Below, piece after piece: positions 25,797-35,009 of a stretch of DNA of 61,102 bases; position 1 is the stretch's first letter, and every line of letters starts with the position of its first letter. This stretch comes from SZUA-592 sp041556555 (GTDB lineage Bacteria; Pseudomonadota; Gammaproteobacteria; Eutrophobiales; Eutrophobiaceae): the NCBI GenBank assembly GCA_041556555.1, contig JBFFIE010000009.1:1-61102 (forward strand), in the 5' to 3' direction. Position numbers and translations under genes: made by a program. The notes beneath the pieces were generated by a model. That model ran no database searches. It saw only the letters and a list, made by a program, of their open reading frames with translations, and was not told the DNA's origin.

Positions 25797-25959
25797 TGGC
25801 CTGATTATACTGTGATTAACTGTTCACTGCAGGGACTTTGATTTTATGAGAGCTAGTTACACTATAGACAATCTGGAAATGATATACTTGTTTCAATAGA
25901 ATATTTTTTCACAACTGCGTCGAAGCAGTGAAAACTGGAATCTTGAGGGAATCGATTTT

Positions 25960-27945
25960 ATGGGAAACCGTATTTGTGCGGTCATTTTATTACTGGTTTT
26001 TTCGTCACCACAGAACCTGTATGCCAATAGCGGCTCGGACATGGATCTGAAAGAACAACGTGCCCGGTACCTTGAAGCAAGGAGGGCTTTCCACAAGAAA
26101 GAGAATGACAAGTTCCTGGAACTTGCTGAGTCATTACAGGACTACCCGCTTTATCCCTATCTTCGCTATAACTATCTTACAGCGAATCTTTCAAAAACCG
26201 GCAAAAGTGAGATTGAAAAATTCCTGTCTGAGCAAAGTGATTTCCCCTCAATTGAGTTGTTGAGACAAAGATGGCTCAAACATCTTGCTGCAACAAAACA
26301 ATGGGAAATATTTGTAAAAAATTACATCCCTCAAAACAACGACAAGCTACGCTGTTATTACCTGCTTGCATTAATGAATAGCAAGGACAACGTGTCCTTG
26401 CTGGATGAGACCAGAAAAGTCTGGCTGTCCGGCACTTCCCTGCCATCGCAATGTGATTCCGCATTCGAACTGTTATACAAAAGCGCGCTCATGAATGACG
26501 ATCTGGTCTGGGAAAGGTTTGCACTGGCAGTAAAGAAAAATAATTTTCGCCTGGCAAACTATCTGGCTGAACAACTCAGTACTGAATACAGGGGACTGGC
26601 TAATATATGGATTGCAATACGCAAGGACCCGGCAAAACTATCTGCTAAACCCGGCTATGCTGATAACAGCAAAACGAGGCAAATCATCATTGATGGTTTG
26701 ATAAGACTTTCCCGCTATAACATTAATGCATCCATTACCCGTTGGGCCCTGTTGGAAAAGCAATATAATTTCACCCCTGAAGAAGAAAATGAGGTTGATC
26801 GGAAACTTGCCATCCTGGCTGCCTTGAAAGAACATCCGTCAGCAACCATGTTGCTGGACAATATTCCCAGATATTACGCTGATGAAACTATATTTCACTG
26901 GCGACTGGTAACTGCCCTGAAAAATTCTGACTGGGAAAAACTGAAAGAATGGACCACTGGCGTACCTGTTACTGATACTGTGAAGTATCGCTGGTATTAC
27001 TGGCATGCCAGGGCCCTGGAAAAGACCGGCGAACATGAACAGGCAAGCCGGGTTTATGGATTGATTGCCAATGATCGCGATTATTATGGTTTCATGGCTG
27101 CAGATCGTCTGGGCAGTGTTTATAACATGCGCCATGCCGCAACCCCGGAACATCCGGAACTGCACCAAGCCGTGTTGGCACTGCCAGCCATCCAGCGTGC
27201 CTATGAGCTTGATGCTATTGGTGAGCGCTATGAATCGCGGGAGGAATGGCTGCATGCATTGACCTATCTGGAGCCCGAACAGAAAAAGATTGCAGCATGT
27301 CTGGCCTCTGAATGGGGCTGGCATGATCTGGCCATAATCACACTGGCATCGGCCGGTGCCTATGATTATCTGGACATGCGTTTTCCTCTGCCTTACCGTG
27401 ACCTGATTTACGAAAATGCGAAGCAATACCAGCTGGACACGGGCTGGGTCTATTCCCTGGTCAGATCCGAGAGTGCTTTTGTTGAAGACATAAAATCACC
27501 CACAGGGGCTCTGGGTCTGATGCAATTGATGCCAAGAACCGCACAGGAAACCGCCAGAAAACTCGGTGTCAGTAATTTCAGAACCCGACATCTCCTATCA
27601 GCAGAAAAAAATGTCATCCTGGGCAGCAAGTATCTCAGGCAAATGCTGGACAAATATAAGGGTAACATGGTGCTGGCAACCGCTGCCTATAATGCGGGAC
27701 CAAATCGTGTCGACAAGTGGCTGTCAAAATCCGGTTGTTCGGAACCGGATATCTGGATTGAGCAAATTCCATTTACTGAAACCCGCAAATACGTCAGCCG
27801 GATCATGTTTTATGCCAGCATCTATGACTGGCGACTGCAAAGAGAAATTCGGAATGTCTCCAGCAGGATGACACTCATCCCGGCAGCTACAGGGCTTAAC
27901 ATTGCAGGTTTGGCTTGCAGTGGGCAACAGCTCTCTTACAATTAA
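25960..27945 (+). CDS. slt: Soluble lytic murein transglycosylase
   Basis: 661 residues with signal peptide MGNRICAVILLLVFSSP. A long alpha-superhelical U domain (to about residue 480) is followed by a linker and a lysozyme-like C domain. Catalytic Glu lies in YSLVRSESAFVED, followed by the family motifs GALGLMQLMPRTAQ and AAYNAGPNRVDKWL. It cleaves peptidoglycan in the periplasm to 1,6-anhydromuropeptides. Length is near the 645 residues of E. coli Slt70. It is followed after three bases by an NDUFA9-like gene. Confidence 0.95.
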   Translation: MGNRICAVILLLVFSSPQNLYANSGSDMDLKEQRARYLEARRAFHKKENDKFLELAESLQDYPLYPYLRYNYLTANLSKTGKSEIEKFLSEQSDFPSIELLRQRWLKHLAATKQWEIFVKNYIPQNNDKLRCYYLLALMNSKDNVSLLDETRKVWLSGTSLPSQCDSAFELLYKSALMNDDLVWERFALAVKKNNFRLANYLAEQLSTEYRGLANIWIAIRKDPAKLSAKPGYADNSKTRQIIIDGLIRLSRYNINASITRWALLEKQYNFTPEEENEVDRKLAILAALKEHPSATMLLDNIPRYYADETIFHWRLVTALKNSDWEKLKEWTTGVPVTDTVKYRWYYWHARALEKTGEHEQASRVYGLIANDRDYYGFMAADRLGSVYNMRHAATPEHPELHQAVLALPAIQRAYELDAIGERYESREEWLHALTYLEPEQKKIAACLASEWGWHDLAIITLASAGAYDYLDMRFPLPYRDLIYENAKQYQLDTGWVYSLVRSESAFVEDIKSPTGALGLMQLMPRTAQETARKLGVSNFRTRHLLSAEKNVILGSKYLRQMLDKYKGNMVLATAAYNAGPNRVDKWLSKSGCSEPDIWIEQIPFTETRKYVSRIMFYASIYDWRLQREIRNVSSRMTLIPAATGLNIAGLACSGQQLSYN

Positions 27946-27948
27946 CCC

Positions 27949-28917
27949 ATGATCATTAATACCATCTGCATACTCGGCGGAACCGGGTTTGTTGGCCGCA
28001 CGCTGGCAAATCGCCTGACCCAGAAAGGCTTTAAGTTGCGTATCCTCACGCGCAATCGTGAATACCACAAGGAAGAACTGATCCTCCTGCCCACGGTCGA
28101 TCTGGTCGAGGCTGATATTCACCGCCCCGAAGTCCTGAAAAAACAGTTTGCCGGCTGCGATGCCGTAATCAATCTGGTGGGTATTCTCAATGAGAAAGGA
28201 CGGCACGGCGAGGGCTTCCGTCATGCCCATGTCGAGCTGGCAGAAAAAGTCGTCGATGGCTGTATCGAAAACCGGGTGAAACGACTCTTGCACATGAGTG
28301 CACTGCATGCTGATCCCGTCAAGGGGACAAGCTATTACCTCAAAACCAAGGGCGAGGCGGAAAACCTGGTACACGAATCTTCAAAACGTGGACTGCGTGT
28401 CACCAGTTTCAGGCCATCCGTGATATTTGGTCCGGATGACAGTTTCTTCAACCGCTTTGCAAAACTGTTAAAGATGACACCTATGGTTTTTCCGCTGGCC
28501 TGTCCCGGGAGCCGTTTTGCACCGATTTATGTCGGCGATGTGGCAGAAGCCTTTGTCAAAACTATGGCTGACCCGTCTAGTTACGGGAAACGCTATAATC
28601 TCTGCGGCCCTGAAGTTTATACCTTGCAGGAACTCGTAGCTTATACGGCAGCCTGTCTTGGTATCAGGCGGATGATTATTCCATTGAGTGACCTGATTTC
28701 CAGAATCCAGGCCGCCATATTCGATTTTGTACCAGGAAAACCATTCTCAACAGATAATTATCTTTCTGCAAAAATTGACAGTATTTGTCACCACAACGAT
28801 CTGCATGAACTGGACATTACCCCGTCCACTATTCAGTCCATCGTCCCACAATATCTCTCGAACAAATACCAACGTGCCCGTTATTATCAGTTCCGCAGTC
28901 ATTTGTCCGGTAAATAA
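27949..28917 (+). CDS. NDUFA9-like complex I NAD(P)H-binding (SDR-type) protein
   Basis: 322 residues of the atypical SDR class. N-terminal Rossmann motif ILGGTGFVGRTLANRL binds NAD(P). Other marks are DAVINLVGILNEKG, KRLLHMSALHADP, SYYLKTKGEAENLV (active-site YxxxK) and SFRPSVIFGPDDSFFNRF. The family is related to the NDUFA9 subunit of mitochondrial complex I, and bacterial members are mostly uncharacterised. Three bases after slt and 57 before cca, so co-transcribed with both. Confidence 0.9.
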   Translation: MIINTICILGGTGFVGRTLANRLTQKGFKLRILTRNREYHKEELILLPTVDLVEADIHRPEVLKKQFAGCDAVINLVGILNEKGRHGEGFRHAHVELAEKVVDGCIENRVKRLLHMSALHADPVKGTSYYLKTKGEAENLVHESSKRGLRVTSFRPSVIFGPDDSFFNRFAKLLKMTPMVFPLACPGSRFAPIYVGDVAEAFVKTMADPSSYGKRYNLCGPEVYTLQELVAYTAACLGIRRMIIPLSDLISRIQAAIFDFVPGKPFSTDNYLSAKIDSICHHNDLHELDITPSTIQSIVPQYLSNKYQRARYYQFRSHLSGK

Positions 28918-28974
28918 CCAGTCTGGATCTCCTGCCACTTGCACTGAACATTTAACAAGAGCAGTCTTTGCCAG

Positions 28975-30192
28975 ATGAAGATATACAAGGTTGGTGGTGC
29001 TGTCCGCGACAAACTGCTTGGGATTCCGGTAAAGGATACCGACTGGGTCGTAGTAGGCAGCAACCCGGAAGAAATGGAACGAAAAGGTTACCGACCAGTT
29101 GGAAAAGATTTTCCGGTGTTCCTCCACCCCGAAACGCAGGAAGAATATGCACTGGCAAGAACGGAACGTAAATCCGGTAAAGGTTATAAAGGTTTTGTTT
29201 TTCACACCTCGGAAGAAATCACTCTGGAAGAGGATCTGGCCCGGCGTGATCTGACCATCAATGCCATGGCCGAGGACGACCAGGGAAATCTGATCGATCC
29301 ATTCAACGGTGCATCGGACCTGAAGAAAAAGATACTAAGACATGTTTCTCCCGCATTCATCGAGGATCCTCTCAGGGTTTTGAGGGTTGCCCGGTTTGCA
29401 GCACGGTTTGGTTTTCGTATTGCCCCGGAAACCATGGACCTTATGAAGGGGATCACAGAAACCGGTGAACTGGAAACACTGACGCCAGAACGTATCTGGA
29501 ATGAAATGGAGTTGGCCCTTGCCGGCAGTTACCCGACACGTTTCATACTGACATTGCGCGCCTGTGAAGCACTTAAGGTACTTTTACCCGAGATTGAGTG
29601 CCTGTTCGGTATTCCCCAACCGCCAAAATATCACCCCGAAATAGATACCGGGCTGCACACCATCATGGTATTAAACCAGGCCTGTCGATTGACAGATGAT
29701 ACCCAGGTCAGGTTTGCCGCGCTGATGCATGACCTGGGCAAGGGCATAACACCGAAAGCTGACTGGCCCAGTCATCATGGTCATGAAGCACGCGGCGCCA
29801 AACTGGTCGAAAAGTTATGCAAACGCCTCAAGATTCCAAACCAATATCGGGAACTGGCCAGCCTGGTTGCCCGCTACCATCTGGATTGTCATCGTATCCT
29901 TCAAGCACGACCGGAGACACTCCTCAAGAAACTGGATGCACTTGACGCATTTCGCAGACCGGAACGTTTTGAACAATTCCTGCTGGCTTGCATGGCCGAT
30001 GCCCGGGGACGTACAGGCAAGGAAGACAGTGATTACCCGCAAGCTGACTATTTCCGAAAAGCATTGGCAGTAGCAAACTCGGTAGATACCAGTACGTTTG
30101 CAGACAGTGGACTCAATGGTAAGGCCATAGGTGAAGCTATCAGTGAGGCCAGAATTACAGCACTAAAAGGTCTTACTGCAGAAAATCTCTAG
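28975..30192 (+). CDS. cca: CCA tRNA nucleotidyltransferase (multifunctional, with HD domain)
   Basis: Adds or repairs the 3' CCA of tRNA. 405 residues: N-terminal polymerase head with YKVGGAVRDKLLG and the catalytic carboxylates in KDTDWVVVG; RRDLTINAMA; the nucleotide-binding neck EDPLRVLRVARFAARFGF; and a C-terminal HD phosphohydrolase domain (RFAALMHDLGKG, with further His near GHEARG), as in gammaproteobacterial enzymes that also have phosphatase activity. The TAG stop shares CTAG with the convergent uppP. Confidence 0.96.
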   Translation: MKIYKVGGAVRDKLLGIPVKDTDWVVVGSNPEEMERKGYRPVGKDFPVFLHPETQEEYALARTERKSGKGYKGFVFHTSEEITLEEDLARRDLTINAMAEDDQGNLIDPFNGASDLKKKILRHVSPAFIEDPLRVLRVARFAARFGFRIAPETMDLMKGITETGELETLTPERIWNEMELALAGSYPTRFILTLRACEALKVLLPEIECLFGIPQPPKYHPEIDTGLHTIMVLNQACRLTDDTQVRFAALMHDLGKGITPKADWPSHHGHEARGAKLVEKLCKRLKIPNQYRELASLVARYHLDCHRILQARPETLLKKLDALDAFRRPERFEQFLLACMADARGRTGKEDSDYPQADYFRKALAVANSVDTSTFADSGLNGKAIGEAISEARITALKGLTAENL

Positions 30193-30986
30193 CTATAGAC
30201 ATATATCAGGAACAGGCCCAGTAATACGCGGTAGATAACATAAGGCAGCATGCCGGTCCGGTTAATTAAAGTGATAAAAAACTTGATGGCTAACCAGGCA
30301 CTGATTCCGGATACGATCATCATCAGAATAAATGCCACCGGGTCTACAGATGATTCCTGTTGCAGGTAACGGAAAACTTCATGCGAGCCGGCCATTAGGA
30401 TTACCGGTATCGCCAGATAAAAGGAAAACCGGGCCGCGGTTTCCCGGTTGAACCCCAGAAGCAAACCTGCCGTTATCGTGATACCTGAACGGGAGGTGCC
30501 TGGTATCAGTGATAATATCTGTGCCAGACCTACCCAGATTGCATCCTTTAAGCAGATGGCGTCAGTATCAACAGAAACTTTACCGATACGATCTGCCCAG
30601 AGTAAAACCAGTCCAAAGAAAATACTGCTGCAGGCGATAATTAGGGGTTGACGAAATACCGTGGACACCAGGTCATAGAAAAAATACCCGCACACGGCAA
30701 CCGGAAGACTGGCTATGATGATATACCAACCGACACGCGCATTTTGTGTCAAGGGTTGTCCTGCCAACGAACCACTCCAGTCTTTAATGACCCGGGAGAG
30801 GTCTGCATGAAAATAAACGATAACCGCCATCAGGCTGCCCAGGTGTGCAGCAATATCATATACCAGTCCCTGGTCTTCCCAACCGGCAAGTTCAGGCAGC
30901 AGAATCAAATGTGCGGAACTGGATATCGGCAGGAACTCCGTAATCCCCTGCACCAATCCAAGTATCAATAACTGCAGATAATCCAA
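30189..30986 (-). CDS. uppP: Undecaprenyl-diphosphatase
   Basis: UppP (BacA) dephosphorylates undecaprenyl diphosphate to recycle the lipid carrier of peptidoglycan synthesis. 265 residues, about eight membrane segments. Catalytic regions: GITEFLPISSSAHLILLPEL and LSLIPGTSRSGITITAGLLL. Translation appears to start with TTG: no ATG lies in frame near the conserved MDYLQLLILGLVQG N terminus, and the ribosome site is weak. Confidence 0.95.
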   Translation of the reverse strand: MDYLQLLILGLVQGITEFLPISSSAHLILLPELAGWEDQGLVYDIAAHLGSLMAVIVYFHADLSRVIKDWSGSLAGQPLTQNARVGWYIIIASLPVAVCGYFFYDLVSTVFRQPLIIACSSIFFGLVLLWADRIGKVSVDTDAICLKDAIWVGLAQILSLIPGTSRSGITITAGLLLGFNRETAARFSFYLAIPVILMAGSHEVFRYLQQESSVDPVAFILMMIVSGISAWLAIKFFITLINRTGMLPYVIYRVLLGLFLIYVYS

Positions 30987-31013
30987 ACCCGGGGTCCTGT
31001 CATTGTTTTCTCT

Positions 31014-32201
31014 CTAGAGGTGATGGCGTTGATCAAATTGTCGAAAACCCATTAGCGGTGAATCCAGGTTCTTGCCTAAGGCAATAACCTTGAAGCGTTC
31101 TCCCATTTCTCCTGGCATGGTTAATAGCCGTGCCTGCTTTGCCATTTCCAGTTGTTCTATTGACGAACCGGATTGCATTTGCTCTACAAGCCCGGCAATT
31201 CCGCAATTAATCAGAAAATGGGCCTGTGTAGTATAACCCTGCACCTCAAGGCCTGCATCATGGGCCGCCTCAGCCACAGCGGTGAAATCAACTGACGCGG
31301 TGATATCCTGCAGTCCGGGATACAAAAAAGGATCCGTATGAACATGGTGACGATAATGACACAACAAGGTGCCCTGGGTACGCTGAGGATGGAAATACTC
31401 TTGCCTGGGATAGCCGTAATCTATCAGAAGGATCAGTCCTTGTGATAATGCTGTAGAAATTGTATTGATCCAGGCATTCAGCTTGAAATTAATTTCAGTC
31501 CGATATCTCTCAACCGGTTTTGTGCCAGCTTCTGCAAAGCGCCTGTCACATAATGCTTGCTTCTCAACTGCAAGAGGACGCTGACACCAGCTAAAACGAT
31601 TTTTATCGGTGCTAACGGCCAGTTCCATGAATTCACCCTTTTCATATTGAATACAGCAAATCGGCAAGGCGTCCAGGATTTCGTTACCAATAATCACACC
31701 GTTTATGGATACATCGCTTAAGGTGTCGAGCCAACTAAAGCGTTCATAAAGATGCGGCACCTCCTGACTTATTCTATATTGTTGCCTGTCCCGGAGATCG
31801 GCACTGGTTTCCAGCATGAAATAATGGTCCGGCAGGGAACCCAGATGTTCGAGTTCCAGCATCATCGCGACTGCCAATGCACCGGTTCCTGGACCCAACT
31901 CGAGGATATGTTTATCCGATAACTGGTCAGTGACTTCTGCTACCTGCCTGGCAAGACAACGGGAAAATAATGCAGAAACCCCCGGTGCAGTTATGAAATC
32001 ACCTGCCTCACCAATTTTTTCTGCCCCCGCACTGTAGTAACCCAGGCCTGGCATATAGAGCGCAAGTTCCATGTATTCATCAAAACCGATTTGCCCGCCT
32101 GCATTTGCGATTACACGAAAAATCTCATCACTTAATTTCTGGCTCAACTCGCGGGCATGTTGATCAGGCTGTGGTAAATCATTCATGGCGATGCGTGTCA
32201 T
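31014..32201 (-). CDS. SAM-dependent methyltransferase, MidA/NDUFAF7 family
   Basis: 395 residues. Family marks: GFDEYMELALYMPGLGYYSAG, GDFITAPGVSALFSRCLARQ, the SAM-binding HILELGPGTGALAVAMMLEL, and the GNEILDALP motif; late GLILLIDYGYPRQEYFHPQR completes the DUF185 pattern. The mitochondrial relative NDUFAF7 dimethylates an arginine in a complex I subunit; the bacterial target is not established. The ATG at 32186 is a possible alternative start. It stands between uppP and a divergent pteridine reductase gene. Confidence 0.9.
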   Translation of the reverse strand: MTRIAMNDLPQPDQHARELSQKLSDEIFRVIANAGGQIGFDEYMELALYMPGLGYYSAGAEKIGEAGDFITAPGVSALFSRCLARQVAEVTDQLSDKHILELGPGTGALAVAMMLELEHLGSLPDHYFMLETSADLRDRQQYRISQEVPHLYERFSWLDTLSDVSINGVIIGNEILDALPICCIQYEKGEFMELAVSTDKNRFSWCQRPLAVEKQALCDRRFAEAGTKPVERYRTEINFKLNAWINTISTALSQGLILLIDYGYPRQEYFHPQRTQGTLLCHYRHHVHTDPFLYPGLQDITASVDFTAVAEAAHDAGLEVQGYTTQAHFLINCGIAGLVEQMQSGSSIEQLEMAKQARLLTMPGEMGERFKVIALGKNLDSPLMGFRQFDQRHHL

Positions 32202-32277
32202 AAATTGGTATGTTGCCGGAATTGGCAGGAAAATATAACTGCCATTATGTAGACAAACGGAAAAATCTTAACAAGAA

Positions 32278-33009
32278 ATGAGCAAACCCACAGCGCTGGT
32301 CACCGGGGGCAGTCGTCGAATCGGTGCGGAAATTTGCCGTGAACTCCACCGTGAGAAAATGGATGTTATTATTCATTACAATACCTCATCCGCTGATGCG
32401 CTCGACCTTCAAAAGAACCTAAATACTGACAGACCTGACTCAGCCCATGTCTTGCAAGGTGATCTCTGTCTCGTAGATAACTGTGTGTCGCTGATTGACC
32501 GAGCTTTCCGGATAAACCAGCGTCTTGATGTACTAATTAACAATGCATCGGCATTTTACCCGACACCGATCAAAACCATCACTGAATCCCAGTGGGAAGA
32601 ACTGATTGGCGTTAACCTGAAAGCCCCCCTGTTCTTATCCCGGGAAGCAGCACCGCACCTTTCGAGAACCGGGGGAAGCATTATCAACCTGATTGATATT
32701 TACGCTGATCATCCCCTCAGGGAATATATCATTTACAGCATAAGCAAAAATGGACTGGTGACATTGACTCAATCCCTGGCAAAAGAGCTGGGGCCTGAGA
32801 TTCGGGTAAATGGCATATCGCCTGGCGCTATTCTCTGGCCAGACAATATGCCAGAAGAAGACAAGAAAGCTATTCTTGCCAGAACGATATTAAAAAGGCA
32901 GGGAGAATTAACGGATATTACCCGCGCTGTGAGGTATCTGGTAATGGATGCAACTTATACAACCGGCCAGATATTGACAATTGATGGTGGCCGCACGTTG
33001 TTTCCCTGA
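32278..33009 (+). CDS. Pteridine reductase-like short-chain dehydrogenase
   Basis: 243 residues of classical SDR fold. The nucleotide motif TGGSRRIGAEI has the Arg-rich form of pteridine reductases, which prefer NADPH. NNASAFYPTPIKTI, the active-site YSISKNGLVTLTQSLAKEL, and VNGISPGAILWP follow. Such enzymes (PTR1, FolM) reduce dihydrobiopterin, dihydromonapterin or folates. The neighbourhood with folK and folB supports a pterin substrate. Confidence 0.88.
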   Translation: MSKPTALVTGGSRRIGAEICRELHREKMDVIIHYNTSSADALDLQKNLNTDRPDSAHVLQGDLCLVDNCVSLIDRAFRINQRLDVLINNASAFYPTPIKTITESQWEELIGVNLKAPLFLSREAAPHLSRTGGSIINLIDIYADHPLREYIIYSISKNGLVTLTQSLAKELGPEIRVNGISPGAILWPDNMPEEDKKAILARTILKRQGELTDITRAVRYLVMDATYTTGQILTIDGGRTLFP

Positions 33010-33016
33010 ACTCCAC

Positions 33017-33427
33017 TTATTCAAACCGCGGGAAATCGGATTCAATCAGCCAGCGTTTGGCATCCTCACTGTACCACCAGTATTGTGTTTGCTTGATCGA
33101 TTTCACGGTACTATAGCGTTCGTCATAATATTCAAACTGATAAGGTACCGTTGCCTCGGTAGCGTCTTCATTGTTAATTGTCGGTTTTACCGCTTTTACT
33201 GAGGTGATTTTAATATCCTTCAGGACTTCAAGATTAACTTCCGGTTGGCTGCCATCACGGTAGACATGATAATTATAGGCATCCGTGTACCTGCCCCAAC
33301 GTAAGTCTGCTCCATATTGAATTACTGACTTGTCGAGTCTGCTTGTGTGCTCCCTGACCTCCATTTTCGCACAGGCGGTACTTAATAACACAACCACTGA
33401 AAGGGACAACAGTGCTCTGATATTCAT
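33017..33427 (-). CDS. Hypothetical lipoprotein, 136 residues
   Basis: Signal peptide MNIRALLSLSVVVLL with lipobox STAC gives a mature protein starting at Cys19 or so. The remainder is a mixed alpha/beta domain with RLDKSVIQYGADLRWGRYTD and QTQYWWYSEDAKRWLIESD. Not recognised as a named family, though similar small lipoproteins of unknown role occur in gammaproteobacteria. The next residue after Cys is Ala, so outer-membrane sorting is expected. Convergent with the pteridine reductase gene (7 bases). Confidence 0.78.
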   Translation of the reverse strand: MNIRALLSLSVVVLLSTACAKMEVREHTSRLDKSVIQYGADLRWGRYTDAYNYHVYRDGSQPEVNLEVLKDIKITSVKAVKPTINNEDATEATVPYQFEYYDERYSTVKSIKQTQYWWYSEDAKRWLIESDFPRFE

Positions 33428-33481
33428 TTCCCCTCCCGTTCCGATTGAAACCAGTAATTCATTATCTTAATAAACATATCG

Positions 33482-33973
33482 CTATTCAACTGACATGCTG
33501 ACTGGCCAGATAGCCTGGTCCTGTTTATCAAATGCAGACCACATTTCTGCGAAGGTTTTGTTTGTTTCCGGATGTCTGAGATCTCCGGCAATATCGGCCA
33601 GTGGTTTAAGTACGAAGGCATACCGTTCAATATCTTCTCGTGGCACATCAACGTTTTTATCATGTCGTACCAAATTGCCATATAAAAGCAGGTCTATATC
33701 AAGGGTTCTCGGCAGAAATTTCTTGCCGTGCTGTTCTCGTCCCAGGTCAATTTCAATGCCTTTCAATACAGCATTCAGGCCGGTAACAGGGAGATCGGTT
33801 TGGAAGCCAGCAACCAGGTTATAAAAATTGTGGCCGTCGAAACCATAGGCCTCGCTCTCATAGATATCGGAAAGTATCAGTTCACCAAATTTTTCACTCA
33901 ATTCCTCCAACCCGCCACGAATACTCTCTTCACGATTGATATTACTGCCAATACCGACATAGACCTGTGTCAT
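33482..33973 (-). CDS. folK: HPPK, folate biosynthesis pyrophosphokinase
   Basis: Transfers pyrophosphate from ATP to 6-hydroxymethyl-dihydropterin. 163 residues, with VYVGIGSNINREESI, EAYGFDGHNFYNLV and the signature RTLDIDLLLYG (with metal-binding Asp residues) preceded by GREQHGKKFLP. It overlaps folB by ATGA, so the two consecutive enzymes are translationally coupled. Confidence 0.95.
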   Translation of the reverse strand: MTQVYVGIGSNINREESIRGGLEELSEKFGELILSDIYESEAYGFDGHNFYNLVAGFQTDLPVTGLNAVLKGIEIDLGREQHGKKFLPRTLDIDLLLYGNLVRHDKNVDVPREDIERYAFVLKPLADIAGDLRHPETNKTFAEMWSAFDKQDQAIWPVSMSVE

Positions 33974-34329
33974 TCAGGTAATTTACCCCGCTCTATAATA
34001 ACACCCACATCACGGACGCCCCGTACAGCACCTTGCTTATTGAGACTTAATTTCAACCAGGGAATATCAAATTCATTCAGGAGTATTTCAGCGATCTTTT
34101 CTGCCAAGGTTTCCACAAGCTGGAATTCACTTTCACCGACAAAAGCCATGATACGTTTGGCCACAGCCTTGTAATTCAGCGTGTCATCAATGTGGTCAGT
34201 CCTGGCGGCTTTTGCAATATCTGTTGCCATCTCGATATCAAGAATTATGGTCTGCCTGGTCTGCCGTTCCCAGTCATAAATTCCGATGACTGTATCTATG
34301 CGCAGATCTTTAAGATAGATAATGTCCAT
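33970..34329 (-). CDS. folB: Dihydroneopterin aldolase
   Basis: 119 residues from ATG 34329, the start that gives the family N terminus MDIIYLKDLRIDTVIGIYDWE; a longer frame to 34389 has no such support. Conserved Glu and Tyr/Lys regions are IYDWERQTRQ, LNYKAVAKR, LVETLAEKIAEILL and LKLSLNKQGAVRGVRDVGV. Cleaves dihydroneopterin to the FolK substrate. Coupled to folK. Confidence 0.95.
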   Translation of the reverse strand: MDIIYLKDLRIDTVIGIYDWERQTRQTIILDIEMATDIAKAARTDHIDDTLNYKAVAKRIMAFVGESEFQLVETLAEKIAEILLNEFDIPWLKLSLNKQGAVRGVRDVGVIIERGKLPE

Positions 34330-34391
34330 AATGGCGGTTAAGTCCCCGTTATATCCATCACTAGAACCGATATGGGCTTGACCTGTCAAGC

Positions 34392-35009
34392 ATGACCGAT
34401 TCCAATAGAAGCATGTTTTTGAATGTCATGCTTGTCCTGCTGGCCTACCTGCTTGGCTCGGTATCTTCAGCCGTGGTTGTGTGCAAAGTGATGGGATTGA
34501 GTGATCCGCGTAGCCATGGTTCAAAAAATCCAGGTGCAACCAATGTCCTTCGCCTGCACGGAAAAAAAGCAGCGACTCTGACTTTAACCGGTGATGTATT
34601 GAAAGGCTTTGTCCCGGTGTTTGTTGTCTACCTGTTAAACGCCCCCTTGCCGGTACTGGGACTTGCAGCCCTGGCTGCATTCTGCGGTCACCTGTTTCCG
34701 GTGTTTTTCAGATTCAAAGGCGGCAAGGGTGTGGCAACCTTGATCGGCGTCTTGTTTGGTATTAATGCATTCCTAGGACTGGCATTTGTGGTGACCTGGC
34801 TGATCGTGGCATTGCTGTTTCGTTACTCGTCCCTCGCAGGCCTGACCGCCAGTGCACTGGCACCGGTCTATTGTGGTTTGCTCAACCCCACACCCTATCT
34901 CGTAATCCCGGTGAGTATCATGGCCGTGATTCTATTCTGGAGACACCGCAGTAATATCCGCAATCTGCTGAGCGGGACCGAGGACAAGATAGGCGAGAAA
35001 AACGGCTAG
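34392..35009 (+). CDS. plsY: Glycerol-3-phosphate acyltransferase PlsY
   Basis: PlsY transfers acyl groups from acyl phosphate to glycerol-3-phosphate, the first step of phospholipid synthesis. 205 residues with about five membrane segments. Conserved motifs: GSVSSAVVVCK, DPRSHGSKNPGATNVLRLHGK, GDVLKGFVPV and FCGHLFPVFFRFKGGKGVATLIG. The ATG at 34413 would align better with the short N terminus of E. coli PlsY, and neither start has a clear ribosome site. The stop shares CTAG with tsaD. Confidence 0.95.
   Translation: MTDSNRSMFLNVMLVLLAYLLGSVSSAVVVCKVMGLSDPRSHGSKNPGATNVLRLHGKKAATLTLTGDVLKGFVPVFVVYLLNAPLPVLGLAALAAFCGHLFPVFFRFKGGKGVATLIGVLFGINAFLGLAFVVTWLIVALLFRYSSLAGLTASALAPVYCGLLNPTPYLVIPVSIMAVILFWRHRSNIRNLLSGTEDKIGEKNG

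Noticed and set aside
26839..27426. 195-codon frame antisense to slt
   Set aside because: Shadow of slt; composition is not protein-like.
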